Below are positions 14,478-19,779 of a stretch of DNA of 19,779 nt, piece after piece. Numbering within the stretch: the first letter of the stretch is position 1; every line of letters begins with the position of its first letter. Under the pieces are notes generated by a model, which was given only the letters and a program-made list of their open reading frames with translations, made no database searches and had not been told where the DNA came from. A program made the position numbers and the translations under genes. Source of the stretch: CAG-1031 sp964556785 (GTDB taxonomy: Bacteria; Bacteroidota; Bacteroidia; Bacteroidales; Muribaculaceae); assembly GCA_964556785.1 (NCBI GenBank), contig CAZKXM010000032.1, positions 1-19,779 of the forward strand. Direction: 5' to 3'.

Positions 14478-15452
14478 ATGCACATGGCCGATGCACTTGT
14501 CTCGCCCCCGGTGGCGCTCGCAGCGGGAGTGGCAGCTGCCGCTCTGATTGTCGTTGCGGCCCGCGAGGTCAAGAAAACCACCCGACCCGATATCGTTCCT
14601 CTGATGGGAGTGATGGGCGCGTTCATATTCGCCGCTCAGATGATCAACTTTTCCATTCCCGGCACAGGTTCGAGCGGGCATATCGTCGGGGGTGTGCTGT
14701 TGGCGGCGCTTCTCGGGCCATGGGCAGGATTCCTGACGCTGGTGTCGGTGATAATCGTCCAGTGCCTGATATTTGCCGATGGCGGACTCATGGCGTTGGG
14801 GTGTAACATCGTCAACATGGGCGCCATGACTGCGCTGGTGGCCTATCCGCTGATTTTCCGTCCTGTGGTTAAAGGCGGGTTCACTACAACACGGGTGCTT
14901 ACGGCATCGATCCTCGCCTGCGTGGTGGGTCTCGAGGCGGGCGCTGTCGCGGTTGTCGGCGAGACCGAACTTTCAGGAATCACGGCGCTGCCGTGGAAAC
15001 AGTTCACGCTCTTCATGCTCCCTATCCATCTGGTGATCGGGCTGTGTGAGGGTGTTGCAACGGCCGCTGTGCTGCTTTTTGTGAAGAAAACGCGCCCCGA
15101 CCTGCTATGTCCCGACGGCGTCACATCGGGATCTGAGAAGCGCAAGGGTATCGGCAAACCGGCTGTTGTTTTCGCCGTTCTTGCCCTTCTCCTGGGGGGT
15201 GGTCTGGCATATTTCGCATCGGGTGATCCCGACGGACTCGAATGGTCGATCGGCAAGGTTGCCGGCAGCGATGAGCTTCCGGAGGCCGACCACGGGGTGG
15301 CGCACGAAGTTGCCAGAGTGCAGCAAACCACATCGGTGATGCCCGACTACGATAATTCCCTTTCAGGCATTATCGGTTCGGTGATCGTGCTTCTGCTGGT
15401 GTGGGCCGTCACTACTATTATCGTGAGGACGCGTTCGGCCTCACGCAGTTGA
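14478..15452 (+). CDS. ECF nickel transporter substrate-binding subunit, NikM-NikN fusion (CbiM/CbiN-like)
   Basis: This membrane S-component binds Ni2+ (or Co2+) using the free N-terminus and His2. The start at ATG 14478, giving MHMADAL, is required because M-H must be at the amino end; ATG 14484 would destroy the site. The NikM core runs to about residue 205 with SSGHIVGGVLLAALLGPWAG (65-84) and FADGGLMALGCNIVNMG. A second part starting near 228 has a transmembrane segment, PDGLEW (251-256), a soluble His/Asp-containing loop and a last membrane helix (296-316), which is the NikN/CbiN-like PDGLE domain. Nickel rather than cobalt is inferred from the urease context; no cobalamin genes are nearby. 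Confidence 0.93.
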   Translation: MHMADALVSPPVALAAGVAAAALIVVAAREVKKTTRPDIVPLMGVMGAFIFAAQMINFSIPGTGSSGHIVGGVLLAALLGPWAGFLTLVSVIIVQCLIFADGGLMALGCNIVNMGAMTALVAYPLIFRPVVKGGFTTTRVLTASILACVVGLEAGAVAVVGETELSGITALPWKQFTLFMLPIHLVIGLCEGVATAAVLLFVKKTRPDLLCPDGVTSGSEKRKGIGKPAVVFAVLALLLGGGLAYFASGDPDGLEWSIGKVAGSDELPEADHGVAHEVARVQQTTSVMPDYDNSLSGIIGSVIVLLLVWAVTTIIVRTRSASRS

Positions 15453-15470
15453 TCAAACAAAGCGCACACT

Positions 15471-16244
15471 ATGTCGGCTCTCGAGAATGCCATACTGACC
15501 CTCAACCGTCTCAATGCCCCCGCAGCAGCGCGAGGCATTGTCAGTGTCGATGGCCGGGCGTCGCTCGCGGTAACGCTTGTCTATATGGTTGCCGTGCTGT
15601 CGTTTCCGCTGACATCACCGGTGCGCATGCTCATTCTCGCCGGCTATCCGATCGTGGCGTCGGCCCTGTGCGGAATTGGCTACGGACGCATCTTCATCCG
15701 TTCGCTCTGCCTGCTTCCGATTGTGGGTGTTTTCGCAATCTTCAATCCTGTGTTCGATCCGGCCAACGGCTGGATCACCTTTGCCGGAATAATTCTGCGC
15801 GGATTGCTGACCTTCCAGGCTCTGCTCATTCTCATCGAGACACAGGGCTATATCGGCATGTGTGGGGCGCTGTCGCAGCTCCATGTGCCGGCCGTGCTGA
15901 CAACGCAGCTCATGATGGTCTACCGCTATCTGATAGTGCTGCTGAGCGAAGCTCTCGCCATGCAACGCGCGCGGCGGGCACGCGGTTACGGCCGTCGGCA
16001 TCTCTCGATCGCCGAGTGGGGACGTTTCATCGGCCAGCTGTTTATCCGTACTGTAAACCGCGCCGAACGCATCCACGGCTGCATGCTTGCGCGCGGTTTC
16101 TCGGGCTCTGTGCCCCGCTTCAACGGTCTGAGCCATAAGGGCTGGGGGAGGGCTGACTGGGTGTGGCTGTTAGGATGGTGTGCTGCAATAGCAGCCATGC
16201 GCTTTATCGACGTTTCATCAATGTTTCATTTCCGCCTGCCATGA
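15471..16244 (+). CDS. ECF transporter T component (CbiQ/NikQ-like)
   Basis: This is the transmembrane coupling subunit linking the NikMN substrate binder to the ATPase. The 257-residue protein has five or six membrane segments and the two Ala-Arg-Gly signatures that insert into the ATPase grooves: ARGYGRR (170-176) and LARGFSG (206-212). It starts 18 bp after nikMN and its stop overlaps the ATPase start by 4 bp (ATGA). Confidence 0.92.
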   Translation: MSALENAILTLNRLNAPAAARGIVSVDGRASLAVTLVYMVAVLSFPLTSPVRMLILAGYPIVASALCGIGYGRIFIRSLCLLPIVGVFAIFNPVFDPANGWITFAGIILRGLLTFQALLILIETQGYIGMCGALSQLHVPAVLTTQLMMVYRYLIVLLSEALAMQRARRARGYGRRHLSIAEWGRFIGQLFIRTVNRAERIHGCMLARGFSGSVPRFNGLSHKGWGRADWVWLLGWCAAIAAMRFIDVSSMFHFRLP

Positions 16245-16954
16245 GTCATCATTTCATACGGTTCTCCAACGTCACCTACACCTATCCCAACGGCTATGAG
16301 GCCCTGAAAGGTGTCTCGTTTCTTGCTGTGCATGGCGAGAAGGTAGCCGTGCTGGGCCTGAACGGTGCGGGAAAGTCGACCATGTTGCTGCAGACCAACG
16401 GACTGCTGCTGCCAACTTCGGGCGAGGTCAACGTGGGCGATGTTCCGGTGACAAAGCGCACTCTCCCGTTGGTGCGCCAGAGTGTCGGGATGGTGTTTCA
16501 GAATCCCGACGACCAGCTGTTTATGCCCACTGTGGAGGAAGATGTGGCGTTCGGCCCGATGAACATGCGCCTGCCGCAGGCTGAAGTGGAGCGGCGCGTG
16601 GAGGAGGCGCTGGCAATGGTCGGGGCAACTGATCTGCGCAAGGCGGCTCCGTTCCGGCTGTCGGGCGGACAGAAGCGCGCGGTGGCGATAGCCACGGTTC
16701 TTGCCATGGAGCCGTCGATTCTGGTGATGGACGAGCCCTCGGCCGAGCTTGACATGCGTGCCCGCAACGAGCTTATAAGCCTGCTGAAAAAGTTTGGCCA
16801 CACGAGTCTGATAGCCACTCACGATCTGGGGCTGGCGCTCGAAATCTGCCCTCGGGCAATCATTATCGACCGCGGGCGCATAGTGGCCGACGGCGCGACA
16901 CCCGACATGATCCGTCGTCTGGAGGAGATTTCGGGTGCGTCAGCCGATGAATGA
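16241..16954 (+). CDS. ECF transporter ATPase (CbiO/NikO-like)
   Basis: This ABC ATPase energises nickel import. ATG 16241 is chosen over the upstream in-frame ATG at 16163 because it gives the usual 4-bp overlap with the T component and a standard 237-residue protein. Walker A GLNGAGKS is at 39-46, the Q-loop FQNPDDQLF at 86-94, the signature LSGGQ at 140-144, Walker B ILVMDEPS at 160-167 and the switch His194 in ATHD. The gene is the last of the urease/nickel module, and its final 15 bp overlap the convergent serB gene, leaving no room for an intergenic terminator. Confidence 0.95.
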   Translation: MSHHFIRFSNVTYTYPNGYEALKGVSFLAVHGEKVAVLGLNGAGKSTMLLQTNGLLLPTSGEVNVGDVPVTKRTLPLVRQSVGMVFQNPDDQLFMPTVEEDVAFGPMNMRLPQAEVERRVEEALAMVGATDLRKAAPFRLSGGQKRAVAIATVLAMEPSILVMDEPSAELDMRARNELISLLKKFGHTSLIATHDLGLALEICPRAIIIDRGRIVADGATPDMIRRLEEISGASADE

Positions 16955-18166
16955 ATCCTTGAATCCGAGGAAATAGAGGAGTCCGTCGAGTCCGATGGTC
17001 GACAGCGATTGCTCGGCCGTCTGCTTCACCTTCGGTTTGGCGTGGAACGCAATGCCGAGACCGGCTGTGGCGAGCATCGGCAGATCGTTAGCCCCGTCGC
17101 CAACGGCGATTGTCTGTGCAATGTCGATGTTCTCGGCCTGAGCCAGGAATTTCAACAGCTCGGCTTTGCGGCGACCGTCAACAATCTCTCCTTTGTGTCG
17201 TCCGGTCAGCTTGCCGTCCTCGTCAATCTCGAGCTCGTTGGCATAGACGTAGTCAAACCCGTACTTCTGCTTCAGATAATTACCGAAATAGGTGAAGCCA
17301 CCGGAAATGATCGCGGTTTTGAAGCCGGCGCGCTTGAGCACCTTCATCATCCTGTCGACCCCCTCGGTTACGGGGAGCGACTCGGCGATTTCGCGCATCA
17401 CACTCTCGTCAAGCCCCTTGAGCAGGGCAACACGCTCGCGGAAACTTTCAGAGAAGTCGATCTCGCCGCGCATGGCCCGCTCGGTGATCTCCCTCACCTT
17501 GTCGCCCACTCCGGCGCGTTCGGCGAGTTCGTCGATAACCTCGGTGCGGATCAGAGTGGAGTCCATGTCGAAGCACACCAGGCGGCGGCACCGGCGGTAC
17601 ATTGTGTCCTGCTGGAGCGAAATGTCAAATTCCTCGTCGGAGGCAAGGGTCATGAAGCGCTCCTGCATGGCTGAATAATCACGGGGTGTGCCGCGCACCG
17701 AGAGCTCCACACACGCTTTTGACTCCGGCTCCTCGTCGGCATCGATCGGCGGGCGCCCGGTGAGGCGCTGGATCGAGTCGATATTGAGCCCCTGGGCCGA
17801 CACTTCTTCCGTAACCAGCGCTATCTGGCGCGCCGTGAGCCGGCGACCGAGAATGGTGATGATCCAGCGGTTCTTGCCCTGCAGCCCCACCCAGTTGGCA
17901 TAGTCTTCGAGGCTGACGGGCGTGAACCGTATCTGCACATTGTGTTCAGATGCCTTGAAAAGCAGCTCCTTCATGATTTCGCCCGACACGCTGCTGTCAG
18001 TCTTGAAGAGAATGCCCAGCGAGAGGGTGTGATGGATGTCGGCCTGGCCGATGTCGAGAATTGCGGCATTGTAGCGTGCGAGCACGGCTGTGAGCGCGCT
18101 CGTCAGGCCCGGATGGTCGTGGCCTGATATGTTGATCAGGATCAGTTCGGTTGTTTCCTTATTCAT
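16940..18166 (-). CDS. serB: Phosphoserine phosphatase SerB with N-terminal ACT domains
   Basis: This catalyses the last step of serine biosynthesis. The 408-residue protein has two ACT-like domains (about 6-85 and 100-175), the first starting ILINISGHDHPGL, the kind of module that binds amino-acid effectors. The HAD domain starts at CFDMDSTLI with Asp200 as nucleophile and Asp202 as acid/base, then ISGGF (287-291), Lys near 334, and GDGANDLPML (357-366) for Mg2+. Its start overlaps the end of the upstream kinase-like gene by 8 bp and its end overlaps the nickel ATPase gene by 15 bp on the opposite strand. Confidence 0.95.
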   Translation of the reverse strand: MNKETTELILINISGHDHPGLTSALTAVLARYNAAILDIGQADIHHTLSLGILFKTDSSVSGEIMKELLFKASEHNVQIRFTPVSLEDYANWVGLQGKNRWIITILGRRLTARQIALVTEEVSAQGLNIDSIQRLTGRPPIDADEEPESKACVELSVRGTPRDYSAMQERFMTLASDEEFDISLQQDTMYRRCRRLVCFDMDSTLIRTEVIDELAERAGVGDKVREITERAMRGEIDFSESFRERVALLKGLDESVMREIAESLPVTEGVDRMMKVLKRAGFKTAIISGGFTYFGNYLKQKYGFDYVYANELEIDEDGKLTGRHKGEIVDGRRKAELLKFLAQAENIDIAQTIAVGDGANDLPMLATAGLGIAFHAKPKVKQTAEQSLSTIGLDGLLYFLGFKDSFIG

Positions 18167-19001
18167 TGCAGTGATATTTTATCAGGCCCTCCATGGGCGA
18201 TGCTGTTACACTCGTTATCCGGCATCCCTCAGCTTCGGCGGCCTCATGCAGCTGGTCGGCGAAGTTGTGGGCTATGCTTCCGCAGAATGAAAGGGGCAGC
18301 CCGGCATGTGCCGCATACTGCTTTACGTTGCGCCTCAGGAAAGCTCGGAAAGCGCCGGTGACAATCTGTCTCACCTCGTCAACCTCAATCGTCTCCTTTA
18401 TGAACGGTGCGAACGATGCCAGAAAGCGGTTTGGGGCGGGGGAGCGGTAAACGCGGCGTGTCAGTTCGGCACGGTCGAGATTAAAGCGGGTAAGAAACTC
18501 GATCGTGACGCTGTCGGGGAGAAGTCGCTTGAACAGATCGGCAACAAAGAGTTTGCCGAGCACGGCCCCGCTCCCTTCGTCGCCAAGAATGAATCCAAGC
18601 GGGGGAATGTTGTCGACGATCTCGCTGCCGTTGTATAGGCATGAGTTTGACCCTGTGCCGAGAATGCAGGCAATTCCTGCCTCTCTTCCGAGCAAGGCTC
18701 TCGCAACACCGAGCATGTCTGACTGCACCTCGACGGCCGGAATGCCGAACATTTCAGCGAGCAGTCCGGCTACAGGCCCGCAAAGTTCGGGCAGACATCC
18801 CGCGCCATAGAATTTCAGGCTGTCGATGCGGCCTTCGAACGGCGCCATCGGCCCTGTCGCTTCCGCAAGGTGGAGGCGAAGGGTGGCAGGATCCATCACG
18901 GCGGGATTGATGCCCGGCGTCTGGAATCGGGCGGCAATGTTCCCGGAGTCGATCAGAACCCAGTCGATTTTCGAGCTTCCGCTGTCGGCTATAGCAATCA
19001 T
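18159..19001 (-). CDS. BadF/BcrA-type ATPase, probable sugar (N-acetylglucosamine-like) kinase
   Basis: This 280-residue member of the ASKHA superfamily belongs to the BadF/BadG/BcrA/BcrD group that includes N-acetylglucosamine kinases. Phosphate-1 motif ADSGSSKIDW is at 5-14, Asp95 in VQSDMLGVARALLG suits the catalytic base, GTGSNSCLY (115-123) is the phosphate-2 loop, and GDEGSGAVLGK is at 140-150. It lacks the Cys cluster of the dehydratase activators, so a sugar or amino-sugar kinase is more likely. It is first of a two-gene operon with serB. Its -7 element lies only 5 bp from the start codon, suggesting a leaderless or near-leaderless message. Confidence 0.85.
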   Translation of the reverse strand: MIAIADSGSSKIDWVLIDSGNIAARFQTPGINPAVMDPATLRLHLAEATGPMAPFEGRIDSLKFYGAGCLPELCGPVAGLLAEMFGIPAVEVQSDMLGVARALLGREAGIACILGTGSNSCLYNGSEIVDNIPPLGFILGDEGSGAVLGKLFVADLFKRLLPDSVTIEFLTRFNLDRAELTRRVYRSPAPNRFLASFAPFIKETIEVDEVRQIVTGAFRAFLRRNVKQYAAHAGLPLSFCGSIAHNFADQLHEAAEAEGCRITSVTASPMEGLIKYHCNE

Positions 19002-19005
19002 ATTG

Positions 19006-19013
19006 CAAAAATA
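19006..19013 (-). promoter_or_regulatory. -7 element TATTTTTG for the kinase-serB operon
   Basis: On the minus strand this matches TAnnTTTG and ends 4 bp before the ATG at 19001. Transcription would begin at or next to the start codon. The -33 element is weak. Confidence 0.5.
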
Positions 19014-19072
19014 AGGTGTAACTGAGTATCTAACTATTAAAAAGTGTTAAACGCGTTTTCCTGCGGGGTGAC

Positions 19073-19108
19073 GGCATGTCAGAATCAGCGCGACAGTGCC
19101 AGTTTTTT
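19073..19108 (+). terminator. Orphan rho-independent-terminator-like hairpin
   Basis: GGCATGTC (19073-19080) pairs with GACAGTGCC (19092-19100) with one bulged G, and two bases later a run of six T (19103-19108) follows. No plus-strand gene precedes it for 2 kb. It may insulate the fimbrillin promoter from antisense readthrough or end a short unannotated transcript. Confidence 0.45.
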
Positions 19109-19153
19109 CCGTAATATTATGAATTGCATAAAGTTAATATATGTTAATTTAAC

Positions 19154-19162
19154 GGGGGGGGG
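19154..19162 (+). repeat. G9 homopolymer just upstream of the -33 element
   Basis: Nine consecutive G lie 3 bp before the TTG at 19166. It is the longest mononucleotide run noticed in the window. Such tracts change length by slipped-strand mispairing. Confidence 0.85.
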
Positions 19163-19165
19163 TGC

Positions 19166-19195
19166 TTGTTATACCTGTAGATAGTCGTATATTTG
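19166..19195 (+). promoter_or_regulatory. Bacteroidota promoter for the fimbrillin-like gene
   Basis: TTG (19166-19168, within CTTGTT) is separated by 19 bp from TATATTTG (19188-19195), an exact TAnnTTTG match. This is the best promoter in the window, with a leader of about 35 nt to the ATG at 19238. Confidence 0.75.
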
Positions 19196-19237
19196 TGACA
19201 TAATATATTCTTAATTCATAATCTTATAGTGCACAAC

Positions 19238-19779
19238 ATGAAGAAATTTCTTTACCCCACGCTGGCGCTGAGCGCATTAGCTCTTGCGTCGTGCTCATCT
19301 GAGGAGCCCATGAACGGCAACGTTGCCGATGGCCCCGTGACCCTGAAAGTGGTGATCCCCGCCACAATGCAGAGCCGTTCTACTCTCGGCGACGTGATCA
19401 TGGCCACCGCCAACAACCTGCAGTGGTCGGTTTACGAAGTGTCGACCGACGGCAGCACAGACCCCGTGCTGATCTATTCTGATCAGAAGGCTGCCTTCAC
19501 AGCTAACGCTTCTGCAACCGCCACCACCGAGACCGTTACCCTCAACCTCGGTAAGGGCAAAACCTATCAGGTTGCTTTCTATGCCGACAACTCGGAAAAC
19601 ACCTTCGCTACTTACACCGACGGCGTTGTCAACGTTAACTACGCCAACGGCGCCACCAACGATGTTCAGGAAGATGTGTTTGTAGGCACCTCTGCAGTAA
19701 TCACCGTAGGTGTCGACGTTCCCTCGACCGTTCAGCTCACCCGTCCGTTCGCCCAGCTCAACTGGGGTACCAACGACCT
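19238..19779 (+). CDS. Fimbrillin-like surface lipoprotein, N-terminal part (cut by window edge)
   Basis: The first 180 residues are visible. A lipoprotein signal peptide MKKFLYPTLALSALALASC ends in the lipobox L16-A17-S18-C19, and the following SSEEP is acidic, as in the surface-export signal of Bacteroidota lipoproteins. The mature part is beta-rich and Thr/Ala/Val/Asn-rich. It resembles the fimbrillin/Mfa-type adhesin families in layout: VTLKVVIPATMQSR at the start, NLQWSVYEV, GKTYQVAFYAD, and RPFAQLNWGT near the cut end. These recalled motifs suggest a fimbrial subunit or a related anchored lipoprotein; the deciding C-terminal domain is outside the window. Confidence 0.8.
   Translation, partial: MKKFLYPTLALSALALASCSSEEPMNGNVADGPVTLKVVIPATMQSRSTLGDVIMATANNLQWSVYEVSTDGSTDPVLIYSDQKAAFTANASATATTETVTLNLGKGKTYQVAFYADNSENTFATYTDGVVNVNYANGATNDVQEDVFVGTSAVITVGVDVPSTVQLTRPFAQLNWGTND

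Larger units (their letters stand above)
19116..19222. repeat. 10-bp inverted repeat flanking the fimbrillin promoter
   Basis: ATTATGAATT (19116-19125) and its exact reverse complement AATTCATAAT (19213-19222) enclose the G9 tract and the whole promoter at 19166-19195. The geometry is that of an invertible promoter, although the repeat is short and AT-rich. Confidence 0.4.

Noticed and set aside
15401..16138. 245-codon plus-strand frame overlapping the ECF T-component gene
   Set aside because: It is out of frame with the CbiQ-like protein, which has the two Ala-Arg-Gly motifs and correct spacing; the alternative is Arg/Ser/His-rich and without membrane segments.
16163..16240. Upstream start for the nickel ATPase at ATG 16163
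   Set aside because: It falls inside the T-component gene; the ATG at 16241 gives the usual 4-bp overlap and a normal ABC N-terminus.
6350..16954. NikR-type nickel operator or nickel riboswitch in the module
   Set aside because: No GTATGA/TCATAC-like pair and no recognisable nickel-cobalt riboswitch core were found in the leader or intergenic gaps by eye.
1..19779. CRISPR arrays, tRNA or rRNA genes, insertion sequences, attachment sites
   Set aside because: No regularly spaced repeats, cloverleaf genes, rRNA motifs or transposase and integrase domains were seen on either strand.

Overview
The window looks like a chromosomal segment of a Bacteroidales bacterium, probably Muribaculaceae-like; the family placement is inference. 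The evidence is the Bacteroidota-type -7 promoter element (TAnnTTTG) before several genes, general lack of Shine-Dalgarno sequences, a fimbrillin-like lipoprotein with a lipobox at the right edge, a Bacteroidota-style thiamin operon with a TenI-like ThiE paralogue, and moderately high GC. No phage, IS, CRISPR, tRNA or rRNA was seen.

Layout. (1) Positions 1-3852, minus strand: a thiamin operon thiD-thiS-tenI-like-thiE-thiG-thiC, with thiC running off the left edge. It is preceded by a TPP riboswitch and a hairpin that contains the thiD start codon. (2) 3898-6175: a small unrecognised 69-aa gene with an operator-like palindrome, a TPR-like 90-aa protein on the minus strand, then a secreted MINPP-type histidine phosphatase and a VOC-fold protein on the plus strand. 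(3) 6350-16954, plus strand: an uninterrupted 10.6-kb urea and nickel module, ureA-ureB-ureC-ureE-ureF-ureG-ureD, a UT-family urea channel, an MFS transporter of unknown substrate, and an ECF-type nickel importer (NikMN fusion, CbiQ/NikQ, CbiO/NikO). (4) 16940-19001, minus strand: a BadF/BcrA-type sugar-kinase-like gene and serB, transcribed in that order and overlapping. (5) 19002-19779: a 236-bp intergenic region with an orphan terminator-like hairpin, a G9 tract and a strong promoter flanked by short inverted repeats, followed by the start of a fimbrillin-like lipoprotein.

How the genes work together. UT brings in urea and NikMNQO brings in Ni2+. UreDFG load nickel, delivered by UreE, into the UreABC apoenzyme, which releases ammonia and CO2. 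The MFS protein sits between the urea channel and the nickel importer and is the least explained member. A large hairpin followed by a consensus -7 element lies between ureC and ureE and may set accessory genes at a different level from the structural subunits. The thiamin operon makes both halves of thiamin phosphate (ThiC and ThiD for the pyrimidine; ThiS, ThiG and a probable TenI tautomerase for the thiazole) and joins them with ThiE, under TPP feedback.
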